Source: Deltaproteobacteria bacterium (lineage in GTDB: Bacteria > Desulfobacterota > Desulfobacteria > Desulfobacterales > GCA-2748835). Taken from it: DNA of 64,000 nt. Position numbers and translations under genes: made by a program. The first letter of the stretch is position 1. Every line of letters starts with the position of its first letter. Of the stretch, positions 1 to 7,990 are shown piece after piece. Under the pieces are notes generated by a model. It ran no database searches. It was not told the origin of the DNA and saw only the letters and a program-made list of their open reading frames with translations. The stretch is from positions 62,001 through 126,000 of the forward strand of contig PDTL01000015.1 of NCBI GenBank assembly GCA_002748835.1. Reading direction: 5' to 3'.

Positions 1-176
1 GTGGAACCAACAAGGGAATGTGCGAAATCAGCCAGGAGATTCCCTGCGCCTGGCAGGAAATCTATGAACGCCTGAAAGCGCAAAACCGTCTGGATGCGAT
101 TCTTGATCTGCAGCCGCCCATGATGTGGGAGAATCAGACCTTGAGAACCGTTGTTCAGGATAAATATGCCGGCTGA
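1..176 (+). CDS. metV: MetV-like methylene-THF reductase C-terminal domain protein (3' end only)
   Basis: Only the last 57 codons are present, read from base 3 to the TGA at 174-176. The peptide begins GTNKGMCEISQEIPCAW and ends QDKYAG. It resembles the zinc-binding C-terminal domain protein called MetV, which partners MetF in acetogens and sulfate reducers for reduction of methylene-tetrahydrofolate to methyl-tetrahydrofolate. A metF gene lies 1.4 kb downstream on the same strand, with two electron-transfer genes between, which supports the assignment. The N-terminus is outside the window, so length and domain completeness cannot be judged. Confidence 0.7.
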   Translation, partial: GTNKGMCEISQEIPCAWQEIYERLKAQNRLDAILDLQPPMMWENQTLRTVVQDKYAG

Positions 177-290
177 TCGGCTGAAAGTCAGCAATAGCCG
201 TATGCCAACGAATTACACCCCCCTAACCCGGTGCCGAGCAGCAGAAAAGCAGCTGTCAGCCCTGAAGGGAGGAAGGCGCATCGCCCCATC

Positions 291-974
291 ATGGATACTT
301 CAACAGATGCTCTGTACCTGGTGACGCAATTCATCCAGGGCCCCCTGGTCTGGGTCGCGTTCATCGTTTTTTTCGGCGGTCTACTCGTGCAGTCTGTCAG
401 AATTTTTTCCCTTACCCGGGCAGCACAGCTGCCGACAGCCCGGATGATGGCATGTCAGCCGTCACCGGATCTTCCGAAGAAAAACTGGGGTCACCGCCTC
501 TCCCGATCAATCCTCGGTGTCAGCCCTGCCACCACCCTGGTGACGAGCGTGTTTCATGTCTGCCTATTTGTGACCCCGCTGTTTCTGCTGGGCCACAATA
601 TCCTCCTGGACAACGCCTTTGGCATCCACCTGATTTCCTTTTCAGAGGCGACCTCAGATATACTCACCCGGATCTATCTGCTATGCGGGCTTTACTTTCT
701 AACCCGACGTCTGTTCCTGCCCCGGGTCCGGGTCATCACCACGGTGTATGACTATGCGATGTTATTTCTGGCAATGGCCCCGTTTCTCACCGGATTGCTC
801 GCGTATCACCAGATCTTTACCTACAAACCCCTGATCGTTCTCCATATCCTGTGCGGAGAAATTATGCTCATGGCAGTACCGTTCACCAAGTTTGTTCATA
901 TGATGTTTTTTTTTATATTTCGTTTTTTTGTTGTCAGCGAGTACAGTCTTGGTATCGGCAACCGCAACTGGTAA
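291..974 (+). CDS. Cytochrome b-like membrane protein (NarI/DsrM/TmcC-type)
   Basis: A protein of about 227 residues with five predicted membrane helices, near residues 8-35, 85-110, 125-145, 155-175 and 185-220. Several helices carry histidines suitable for b-haem ligation (SVFHVCLF, LLGHN, LAYHQ, VLHILCGE, KFVHMM). This is the pattern of the respiratory nitrate reductase gamma-like subunits found in sulfate-reducer complexes such as Dsr, Tmc and Hme, which exchange electrons with menaquinone. The ATG at 291 is preferred because a purine-rich GGGAGGAAGG lies about 15 nt upstream. A GTG at 231 would add 20 unconvincing residues. It sits between metV and an HdrC-like gene, so it probably links MetF to the quinone pool; that is inference. 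Confidence 0.65.
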   Translation: MDTSTDALYLVTQFIQGPLVWVAFIVFFGGLLVQSVRIFSLTRAAQLPTARMMACQPSPDLPKKNWGHRLSRSILGVSPATTLVTSVFHVCLFVTPLFLLGHNILLDNAFGIHLISFSEATSDILTRIYLLCGLYFLTRRLFLPRVRVITTVYDYAMLFLAMAPFLTGLLAYHQIFTYKPLIVLHILCGEIMLMAVPFTKFVHMMFFFIFRFFVVSEYSLGIGNRNW

Positions 975-1046
975 TCCGGCCTGAGACCGGGTGTACACCA
1001 TCACCACCCGGAGGTTACAGGCCATAAGCATCGGAGACCCTTTTTC

Positions 1047-1427
1047 ATGGTACGTTCACTTGATACACCGGTTGACCCGGCTGCCATCCGGCAGCAACTC
1101 GACGCCAACAAGGCAAAGATGAAGTTGTCCCTTTCTGTCTGTGCCCACTGCAGTCTGTGCGCGGAAAGCTGCTTTCTGTTCATGGCCAACGACAAGGCGC
1201 CGAAATATATGCCATCCTACAAATTCATCAACTCCATCGGCCTTTTGTATAAACGAAAGGGCCGCGTGAACCGTACCGAGCTTGAAACCATTCGGGATAT
1301 TGTCTGGAAGGACTGCGTCCTCTGCACCCGGTGCTATTGTCCGCTGGGTATCGACATCCCGGATATGCTGACTCTGGCGCGTGATATCTGCCGGTCCCAG
1401 AATGTTTTTTTGGAATATGACGCCTGA
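1047..1427 (+). CDS. HdrC-like 4Fe-4S dicluster protein
   Basis: A protein of 126 residues with two cysteine clusters: CAHCSLCAESC near residue 31, and CVLCTRCYCPLG near residue 90. This is the size and motif layout of HdrC-like and TmcB/GlpC-type ferredoxin domains that pass electrons between a membrane cytochrome and a soluble reductase. There is no signal peptide, so it should face the cytoplasm. The gene lies 72 nt after the cytochrome b-like gene and about 120 nt before metF in the same direction. It probably completes a membrane electron path to or from MetF. The exact partner is inferred from gene order only. Confidence 0.7.
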   Translation: MVRSLDTPVDPAAIRQQLDANKAKMKLSLSVCAHCSLCAESCFLFMANDKAPKYMPSYKFINSIGLLYKRKGRVNRTELETIRDIVWKDCVLCTRCYCPLGIDIPDMLTLARDICRSQNVFLEYDA

Positions 1428-1548
1428 CGCTTCGCGCCGATCCTTTATCCCCGACTAAACGATGGGGCATCTCATTGTCATGGGTGGATGGCAAACCGAT
1501 TGCCGGCTGACGCCGATGTCAAAACACCCGCGAAGGAGTGTGGACACT

Positions 1549-2481
1549 ATGGAAATGAAATCGGACAGTACACTGGAAAAAATCCTGAAGGCGGGTCATT
1601 TTGCCTTTACCGGTGAACTCGGTCCGCCCCGAGGTTCCAGCGTCGAAGCCGTCCGAAGCAAAGCAAAACACCTGATCGGCATCGTGGATCTGGTCAATAT
1701 CACCGACAACCAGACCGCCAGGGTCCGGATGTCCAGCTGGGCCGCCGCTCTCATCGTCAAGGAGATGGGCCTTGAACCCAACTATCAGATGGTTTGCCGG
1801 GACCGAAACCGGCTGGCCATGCAGTCGGATATTCTCGGTGCCTATGCCCATGGCATCCATACCATGCTCTGCCTCTCCGGTGACCACCAGAAATTTGGTG
1901 ATCATCCCCAGGCCAAAGGGGTATTTGACATCGACTCCATTCAGCTGATCAACATGGTCAAAACCATGCGGGACGCGGGCACATTTCTGAGTGGTGAAGC
2001 GATTGACACCCCCCCCCGTATGTTTATCGGCGCTGCCGCAAACCCCTTTGCAACCCCCTATGAGTGGCGGGTTCATCGCCTGGCAAAAAAGGTGGCTGCC
2101 GGTGTCGATTTTGTGCAGACCCAGTGCATCTACAATATGGATATTTTTCGACAATGGGTGCATCAGGCCAATGACATGGGTCTCACAGAAAAGGTCCATA
2201 TTCTTGCCGGTGTCACCCCCATGAAAAGCATTGGTATGGCCACATACATGCAGCGTAACGTACCGGGAATCGACGTGCCCGATGGGATCATCAAACGGCT
2301 CAAGGGGGTTGAAAAGAAAAAAGTGGCCAACGAAGGCATCAAAATTGCCTGCGAGCAAATCGAAGCGTTCAAGGAAATGAAAGGGGTTGCCGGGGTGCAT
2401 CTCATGGCCATTGAGTGGGAACATAAGGTGCCTGAAATTGCAGAACAGGCAAAACTGACCCCTCGACCTGATTTAGGCTAA
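1549..2481 (+). CDS. metF: Methylenetetrahydrofolate reductase
   Basis: A MetF-family flavoprotein of 310 residues that interconverts methylene- and methyl-tetrahydrofolate, here most likely in the methyl branch of the Wood-Ljungdahl pathway. Family features seen include FTGELGPPRG near the N-terminus, VNITDNQTARVRMSS, MLCLSGDHQKFGDHPQA and the FVQTQCIYN stretch. The start at 1549 has AAGGAG at 1533-1538, a 10-nt spacing; an upstream ATG at 1462 lacks such a site. Length is normal for the family. Together with metV, the membrane cytochrome and the HdrC-like gene it forms an apparent operon, which suggests that this MetF uses an electron donor or acceptor other than free NADH. Confidence 0.92.
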   Translation: MEMKSDSTLEKILKAGHFAFTGELGPPRGSSVEAVRSKAKHLIGIVDLVNITDNQTARVRMSSWAAALIVKEMGLEPNYQMVCRDRNRLAMQSDILGAYAHGIHTMLCLSGDHQKFGDHPQAKGVFDIDSIQLINMVKTMRDAGTFLSGEAIDTPPRMFIGAAANPFATPYEWRVHRLAKKVAAGVDFVQTQCIYNMDIFRQWVHQANDMGLTEKVHILAGVTPMKSIGMATYMQRNVPGIDVPDGIIKRLKGVEKKKVANEGIKIACEQIEAFKEMKGVAGVHLMAIEWEHKVPEIAEQAKLTPRPDLG

Positions 2482-2558
2482 CGCCACAGAATTGATAACA
2501 ATGGATCTCATCGCCTATCGTATCCTTTTTTAACCCTATCGATATAAAGGAAACGCCC

Positions 2559-3098
2559 ATGTTCATGTCACTCGTCCGCGCACGGCGAAGTCAACGCACC
2601 TTTGTTCCCGATACGCCGCTCACCACCGAGCAGAAAGAGACCTTACTGGAAGCCGCGCTTCGTGCCCCCTCTTCTCGAAGCCTGAATCCCTGGGAATTTA
2701 TTGCAATTGACGACCCGTCACTGCTGGAAAAGCTCTCTTACGCAAAACCCCATGGCGCCAGTTTTCTGAAACTGGCGCCGTTTGGAATCGTTGTGATTGC
2801 AGACCCTGACCGGTGCGATGTCTGGGTGGAAGACTGCGCCATTGCGGCAATATTTATCCAAATGGCCGCAGAAGAACTGGGGCTGGGAAGCTGCTGGATT
2901 CAAGTTCGAAAACGGATGCATGATGAGACGATTACTTCGGAAGCCTATATCCGGGAGCTGCTGAAGATCCCCGAAAACCGAGTCGTGGCGTTCATGATTG
3001 CCGTGGGGATACCGAACAAAAAGCAGCCCCCGCATCCAAACGCATCCCTGTTATGGGAAAAAATCCATTACGGTGTATACGGCGGCAGGTCCGTGTAA
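2559..3098 (+). CDS. Nitroreductase-family flavoprotein
   Basis: A protein of 179 residues with the nitroreductase fold signature: an N-terminal RARRSQRTF segment for FMN phosphate binding, then LEAALRAPSSRSLNPWEF, and a C-terminal AFMIAVGIPNKK. Members reduce nitro groups, quinones or other small substrates with FMN and NAD(P)H; the substrate here is unknown. The start has AAAGGAA about 10 nt upstream. The gene follows metF by 77 nt on the same strand but may be a separate unit, and a promoter for the next gene lies after it. Confidence 0.85.
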   Translation: MFMSLVRARRSQRTFVPDTPLTTEQKETLLEAALRAPSSRSLNPWEFIAIDDPSLLEKLSYAKPHGASFLKLAPFGIVVIADPDRCDVWVEDCAIAAIFIQMAAEELGLGSCWIQVRKRMHDETITSEAYIRELLKIPENRVVAFMIAVGIPNKKQPPHPNASLLWEKIHYGVYGGRSV

Positions 3099-3193
3099 GG
3101 TACCCCATCCATCTTCGAAGCGATCTCTTATCAGCCGGTCCCTTGCCAGCAACAAGGTACCGGCATCTGTTTTTTTAACCCTGTTCGCAATAC

Positions 3194-3222
3194 TTGACTC
3201 TTTTTTAGGCGTAACGTATATT
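3194..3222 (+). promoter_or_regulatory. Promoter of dtxR-like gene with possible DtxR box
   Basis: TTGACT at 3194-3199 and TATATT at 3217-3222 are separated by 17 nt, a good sigma-70 arrangement ahead of the repressor gene at 3262. The spacer and -10 contain TTAGGCGTAACGTATA (3205-3220), which resembles the left half of the DtxR-type boxes at the feo promoters. Autoregulation is an inference; the palindrome is weak. Confidence 0.5.
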
Positions 3223-3261
3223 TTAAGAAACTGTGAACAGATAAAGGGGCGTAATCTATTT

Positions 3262-3789
3262 ATGGATGCAACCAGACCGCAACTCAGTGCCAACATGGAG
3301 CATTATGTTGAAGCCATCCACCGTGTTTCGCTGGACAAAGGGGCCGCAAAAGCGCGAGACATTGTCCGGATTCTTGCAGTAAAAAACTCATCGGTTACCG
3401 GCGCACTAAAGACGCTGTCAGCAAAAGGGATTGTCAATTACGCGCCCTATGATGTTATTACCCTCACCCGCAAAGGGGAAGCGATTGCTGACGAGTTAGC
3501 CCAGCGAAACCGCGTCCTCAAACAGTTTCTTACTGACGTCCTCTGCGTCGACCCCATAGAAGCGGCCGATGCAGCCTGTATAATGGAGCACGCGCTGTCA
3601 AAGCCCTTGCTGGAGCGATTAACCCGATTCCTTGAATTTGTCGATTCCTGTCCGCGGTCAGCTTCTTACTGGATTTCCGCCTTCAAATCCTATGCAGAGA
3701 ATCCATCGGAGACCTGTTTGCACCAGGCACCAGATGGCAACGCATGCCAAGCCTGTCTTGGAAATACGTTGAACCGGATGCGCCCCTGA
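3262..3789 (+). CDS. DtxR/MntR-family metal-dependent repressor
   Basis: A protein of 175 residues with an N-terminal winged helix (YVEAIHRVSL, then ARDIVRILAVKNSSVTGALK, then GIVNYAPYDVITLTRKG) and a metal-binding dimerisation domain. There is no SH3-like third domain. The C-terminus has a CXXC pair (ACQACLG). It is a paralogue of the protein at 18034, sharing layout and the motif (F)VDSCPR/YIDTCPR. Such proteins sense Fe(II) or Mn(II) and repress uptake genes. The start at 3262 has AAAGGGG at 3243-3249; an in-frame region upstream is open but contains the promoter, so it is not coding. Confidence 0.85.
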   Translation: MDATRPQLSANMEHYVEAIHRVSLDKGAAKARDIVRILAVKNSSVTGALKTLSAKGIVNYAPYDVITLTRKGEAIADELAQRNRVLKQFLTDVLCVDPIEAADAACIMEHALSKPLLERLTRFLEFVDSCPRSASYWISAFKSYAENPSETCLHQAPDGNACQACLGNTLNRMRP

Positions 3790-3790
3790 A

Positions 3791-4096
3791 ATGCACGCCG
3801 ACATAGCTATCGAACAGAAGGTCAAACAATATTTACTATTACTGCTGATTGCCTGCTTTCTTGCCGCCATCTGCTATGCAAGTTTTTCTTATCATAAAAT
3901 TCAGAATAATTTCATCGCCCTTCGCGTTGCTCATGCAGGCGGTGGAATCCAGAGCCATACATACACAAACGCCTATGAAGCATTAAACGAAACCTACAAA
4001 AAAGGGGTCAAATATTTCGAATTGGATTTTGTTTTTACCAGTGACAGACAACGGGTCTGCACAGACGTCCTAAACCCCAACCCACCGAACTTGTAA
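3791..4096 (+). pseudogene. Truncated glycerophosphodiester phosphodiesterase-like gene
   Basis: The 101-residue reading frame has one N-terminal membrane segment (LLLLLIACFLAAICYASF), then RVAHAGGGIQSHTYTNA, EAL and VKYFELDFVFTSDRQ. This matches the start of GDPD-family enzymes, where the next residues should be a HDW-type catalytic motif. Instead the frame runs into NPNPPNL and stops, so most of the catalytic domain is missing. The sequence from 4097 to 4324 shows no convincing continuation. I read it as a gene remnant. It starts 1 nt after the DtxR gene. Confidence 0.55.
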
Positions 4097-4324
4097 TGCA
4101 CAATTTTTTTCAAACCCCAAAGGGTTCCCCATGAGTTACGCCTTAACGCTTTCCCTTTTTCACCTTTTCACTGTTTTTACCAATGGGATGACCAGTACAC
4201 CAGACATTCTGATTAAAGGCGTATGCGCCAACTATCTTTTAGGATTTGTCATATCCATACTGGTAAACAAAGCGACATGTTCCGTTGGGTTGCAGTATGC
4301 TTATTTAAATGGATGAAAGGCATC

Positions 4325-5119
4325 ATGAAAGCATCAAAATATAGTGTTGTACTTGCACTTATCCTCGGAACCTCGGCTGTTTTTTGCACGGCGGCGCCGG
4401 ACAGATTTATTAATGATCTGGGTATGGCTTTTGTCTATATCCCGCCAGGAACATTTGCCATGGGCAGTCCGGCAACGGAAACCGGACGTATGGCGGACGA
4501 AACACAGCATCAGGTCACATTAACCACAGGGTATTATATCCAGACCACAGAGGTGACCCAGGAACAATGGCAGGCGGTGATGGGAAACAATCCGTCACAT
4601 TTTAAACCCTGCGGTGCAGACTGCCCGGTGGAAAGTGTTTCGTGGGAAGATGCCCGGGCGTTTATCCTGAAACTCAATTTGCTGGACCGCTGCAGCACCT
4701 ACAGACTGCCCTCTGAAGCGGAGTGGGAATATGCCTGCCGGGCAGGTACAACCACCCGTTATTTCTGGGGTGATGAATCCGATTGCAGCAAGGCGAACGT
4801 TGGCAACAGCCCTCTTACCGGCGAGTGCAAAGGCATCAGCCCCGGAAAAACAGTGCCGGTGGGAAGCTACCCGCCAAACCGCTGGGGGATCTATGACATG
4901 CACGGAAATGTCTGGGAATGGTGTAGTGATCTGTATGGTGAATATGAGAACGCTGCCGCCAAGGATCCCAAGGGGGCTTTCCATGGGATAAACCGATCCC
5001 TGCGCGGCGGTGCATACTTTGATCCTGCAACGTCCAGCCGTTCTGCCAACCGCTGCTGGGATCCACCCGATTACCGGGTTCAGGATATCGGTTTTCGCCT
5101 TATCCGTGTGCCGCGTTAG
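4325..5119 (+). CDS. Exported SUMF1/formylglycine-generating-enzyme-like protein
   Basis: A protein of 264 residues with an N-terminal signal peptide ending near FCTAAP, followed by one FGE-sulfatase domain. Typical motifs are FVYIPPGTFAMGSP, EVTQEQWQAVMGNNPS, YRLPSEAEWEYACRAGT, GNVWEWCSD and GFRLIRV. Domains of this type are often not true sulfatase activators but binding or regulatory modules in exported bacterial proteins; no sulfatase gene is nearby. AAAGG sits just before the ATG at 4325. An earlier ATG at 4313 would add only MKGI. Confidence 0.85.
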   Translation: MKASKYSVVLALILGTSAVFCTAAPDRFINDLGMAFVYIPPGTFAMGSPATETGRMADETQHQVTLTTGYYIQTTEVTQEQWQAVMGNNPSHFKPCGADCPVESVSWEDARAFILKLNLLDRCSTYRLPSEAEWEYACRAGTTTRYFWGDESDCSKANVGNSPLTGECKGISPGKTVPVGSYPPNRWGIYDMHGNVWEWCSDLYGEYENAAAKDPKGAFHGINRSLRGGAYFDPATSSRSANRCWDPPDYRVQDIGFRLIRVPR

Positions 5120-5271
5120 TCATCATGCTTGTTCCTTTGGTTTTTTTGGCAGTGCTGGCGGCGGATCCTTTTATCATTCCGGTACGCATGGACCGGTTCG
5201 CCCTTTTACCACGACAGATCCACAAAAGGCGATCAAGTGAAGACGCCAGGCTTTTAAAAAACAACCCATAA

Positions 5272-5309
5272 AAAACCCGGAAGCCCCCTCATCGAGAACT
5301 CCCGGGTTT
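5272..5309 (-). terminator. Rho-independent terminator of the LbtU porin gene
   Basis: On the minus strand a stem built from AAACCCGGGAG and CTTCCGGGTTT is followed by a run of T, about 30 nt after the porin stop codon. It could also stop rightward transcription from the 4325 gene. Confidence 0.7.
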
Positions 5310-5340
5310 CACACAATAAAAATTGTTTGCTGCGCTGATT

Positions 5341-6360
5341 TTAGAATTCCAGCGCCAGCTGCAGAGTCAGGGTAGTGGTTTCATCATCGTTTTCAAATTG
5401 CGCTTGAGCCGCTTCGAAGGTCAGCGCGGTATTATCCATAATTCCGGCACTGATAACGCCCAGCATTTTTGTTTCAGGAAGCATGTCACCACCGTTTTCA
5501 GATCCCTGGAATGCCAAACCAAAAGTGGTTTCCATGCCGGAGAGTTCGGCAGTATAATCGATTTCAGCGTTCCATGCTGACGGTGCATCGCCTTCAAACT
5601 CAATCATACCGTCGGTGAATTCCGGGTCATCCATGGCGCCCACATATTCACCGATCAAGGTAAAACCAGCAGCAGAGAGAATGACATGGCCGCCAAAACC
5701 GCTCACGTATTCTTTGAGCATCAGCCCTGCTTCAGCCAGCCCGTCACCCCATGCATCGGAATCCGCCAGGTTGTTGGTGTAGCAGACGCCCGCATCCAGG
5801 CTCATACTGTCTGATTCCATGGCATATCCGACATTCGCACCGAAATTGTCCACGTTGCTGTCTTCACCGACTTCATCCACATCACCGTTGAAACCAAAGA
5901 AAGAAGCGTACAGACCGTTTGCCTCATAACCGACCACAAAAGCGGTCTCGCGTGCTTCTCCAAGATCCTGGGTCAGCGGACCGGAGAGCATGGCGGTTTC
6001 AAACTTGCCAAAGGGGACGTAGAGTTTACCCACAGTCAGGTAAAGTCCGCTGTCACCGCTGATGGTGATGGTGGCTTCATCCACGACAACGTCTTCATCA
6101 TCGCCGTATGAAAAAAGGATAAATCCGCCCAGGTTGTCGGTCACAGCTGCGTCCACGCCGAGTTCTGCTGTGGCCAGTGCCATATCCGTGGATTTCTCGG
6201 CATCACCGCCATCCGGTTCAACATTCTCGTAACCCAGTTCAAATTCCACACACCCACTCAGGGTCAACATGTCGGTCCAGCTGTCTTCAGCAAAAACCGT
6301 TCCTGCTACGAGCATGACTGAAAGGATTGCTGACAGAAGCATACGTGAAATCATTTTCAT
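5341..6360 (-). CDS. LbtU-family outer-membrane porin
   Basis: A 339-residue exported protein with a signal peptide ending GTVFA and a C-terminus of alternating hydrophobic residues ending in F (LQLALEF), typical of outer-membrane beta barrels. The sequence is acidic and glycine-rich. It resembles LbtU, the TonB-independent siderophore porin of Legionella; motifs such as LTVGKLYVPFGKFETAMLSG and LTQDLGEARETA fit this family. The location at the end of a ferrous-iron gene island supports a metal or siderophore role. The substrate is unknown. Confidence 0.75.
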   Translation of the reverse strand: MKMISRMLLSAILSVMLVAGTVFAEDSWTDMLTLSGCVEFELGYENVEPDGGDAEKSTDMALATAELGVDAAVTDNLGGFILFSYGDDEDVVVDEATITISGDSGLYLTVGKLYVPFGKFETAMLSGPLTQDLGEARETAFVVGYEANGLYASFFGFNGDVDEVGEDSNVDNFGANVGYAMESDSMSLDAGVCYTNNLADSDAWGDGLAEAGLMLKEYVSGFGGHVILSAAGFTLIGEYVGAMDDPEFTDGMIEFEGDAPSAWNAEIDYTAELSGMETTFGLAFQGSENGGDMLPETKMLGVISAGIMDNTALTFEAAQAQFENDDETTTLTLQLALEF

Positions 6361-6594
6361 TTTTCATTCTCCATTTCTTAGCCTGTTTTTCATTTTTTTC
6401 TCATCATCTTAAAATACACGACATCCAGATTCTTTCTTCTATGGGTAAAACAAACCTCCTTTCTTTTATTTACAACTGGTATATCAATCAGACGGAAATC
6501 CCTGATCCTATCGGTACACGTCATCCGTCAGTCATCATGACCAGGCGGGCTTTGTGTACATCAAAAACCGCAATCATACTGCAGACGCCTTACG

Positions 6595-7470
6595 TCAATG
6601 CCCGCCCTTCCCCGGCCGTTTACGGGCATTGGGGACTTCAAACACCAGTGTGGCCGTATGTTTTATCTGGGTACAGTGCTTTAACGCTTCTCCCGTGGCA
6701 TCGGTCTTGAAAAAATACCGGACAAACCACCGCCCGGTATTCGGGACAAAAAGATTCACCGTATCACCGATCACCTCTGTTTTTGGGTAATAATTGTCTT
6801 CGGATGCTGTGGAAAATCCGCTGTAAGTGGCATCCCAGGTCCCTTTTCCCATGTAGGGTTTTCCCTTGTAATAGACCTTCAGCGTCAGGGTTTCACCGGC
6901 TTTCACGGTGGAAATATCGGTTTGCGGCACCAGCTCCAGAGTCAGGCCAACCTGTGCCGGAAAGGTTTCGGACGGTGTGTCGCAAACCACATATGTCTTT
7001 GTGAACTGACTACTGTAAAGACTTTTTTCAATAGATTTCGCCTGATCCTTGATGGCGGTTTTGGGTTTGATGGTATGACGCTCCCGACCTTTGAAATCCG
7101 TATACACGGTATAGTAGCCGGGGTTGGTTTCCGCAGTCAGCACCCAAGTCCCGGGCTGATCGTACGCCACCATATGGGACTGAAGACAGGTGTCCGGCCG
7201 CACCGCCACCTCTGACCATTTCCCGTCCGGCGCATAGACCCGAATCTGCTTTATTTTTTTGGCTCTCAGGCCGTCATCCACTGGAATATGATGTCCGTAA
7301 CAGAAAAACAGCGGTGATTTCTTGCCGTCATGCACAGTATACCGGCTCGATTGGATGTAAAGAGAGTGTGCCGACGAAAAACCGGGAGCCCCCAGCATCC
7401 CCCCAACGAAGATAACACCGGAAATCACAAAAGCCATCAGTTTTTGTTTCAGGTTCAATTGTTTCAGCAT
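6595..7470 (-). CDS. Exported DUF4198-like protein
   Basis: A 291-residue protein with a signal peptide (MAFVISGVIFVGGMLGAPGFSSA) followed by HSLYIQ. The domain resembles DUF4198, a family of periplasmic beta-sandwich proteins often found beside nickel, cobalt or iron transporters (NikK is an example). KAGETLTLKVYYKGKP and GRWFVRYFFKTDA are typical late segments. It lies between the porin and the 154-residue gene on the same strand. A second member of the family is at 10501-11301. A role in metal handling is inferred from context. Confidence 0.7.
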   Translation of the reverse strand: MLKQLNLKQKLMAFVISGVIFVGGMLGAPGFSSAHSLYIQSSRYTVHDGKKSPLFFCYGHHIPVDDGLRAKKIKQIRVYAPDGKWSEVAVRPDTCLQSHMVAYDQPGTWVLTAETNPGYYTVYTDFKGRERHTIKPKTAIKDQAKSIEKSLYSSQFTKTYVVCDTPSETFPAQVGLTLELVPQTDISTVKAGETLTLKVYYKGKPYMGKGTWDATYSGFSTASEDNYYPKTEVIGDTVNLFVPNTGRWFVRYFFKTDATGEALKHCTQIKHTATLVFEVPNARKRPGKGGH

Positions 7471-7510
7471 GAATCAATCCTTTTTGATCCGCTATTTTGG
7501 ATAGTGATTC

Positions 7511-7975
7511 TTATGCACCAATGGCGCGCAACATCTGTGCAGCAGCAATGCCGGGGGCGATCCGCCGGCGGGCTTCTGGCGTCAGCTCAAGCGCACCCTT
7601 TGACTGAAATCCCCTGCAATCACAGGTTTTTGACAGTTCTTTCTCAAATGCCGCCCGAAGGTCAAGGAACGCGGCCTCCACTTCCGGATATTCGCCGTTT
7701 TCCCGAAACGGCAAGGTCATGCCGTCTTCGTGCACGCCGGTTTTATGCGAAGGCGTTTTCAACTCATAGAACACGGTCGGGATCCAGTCAACAGAACGCT
7801 CCCGGGTATCGGGATAAACCACGGATTCCCAGGCATCCGGGGGTTTTGGAATACCGCTCTCCACCCGCACCATGGCCATACCGAGTTTTGTTTCAAAGGG
7901 ATCCAGGGTAACCCGGTAGTGAAGCCGGGGCCGCAGGTTTCCCTGTTTTTTTGAAATTTCCCACTCTATTTTCAT
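7511..7975 (-). CDS. Conserved hypothetical protein next to VWA/MoxR pair
   Basis: A 154-residue soluble protein without signal peptide or membrane helix. I do not recognise a family. It has a CDC motif (TCDCRGF) near residue 118 and a C-terminus LTPEARRRIAPGI. AAGGAAG precedes its ATG. It lies 15 nt after the VWA gene and is probably cotranscribed with it and moxR, which suggests that it serves the same ATPase-VWA system. Confidence 0.65.
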   Translation of the reverse strand: MKIEWEISKKQGNLRPRLHYRVTLDPFETKLGMAMVRVESGIPKPPDAWESVVYPDTRERSVDWIPTVFYELKTPSHKTGVHEDGMTLPFRENGEYPEVEAAFLDLRAAFEKELSKTCDCRGFQSKGALELTPEARRRIAPGIAAAQMLRAIGA

Positions 7976-7990
7976 GCGTGCTTCCTTTGT

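Noticed and set aside
1519..2424. Long minus-strand frame opposite metF
   Set aside because: Antisense shadow of metF; no start signal and no known domain.
4131..4316. Plus-strand frame starting MSYALTLSLFHLF
   Set aside because: No RBS and no similarity; it lies in the debris after the truncated GDPD gene.
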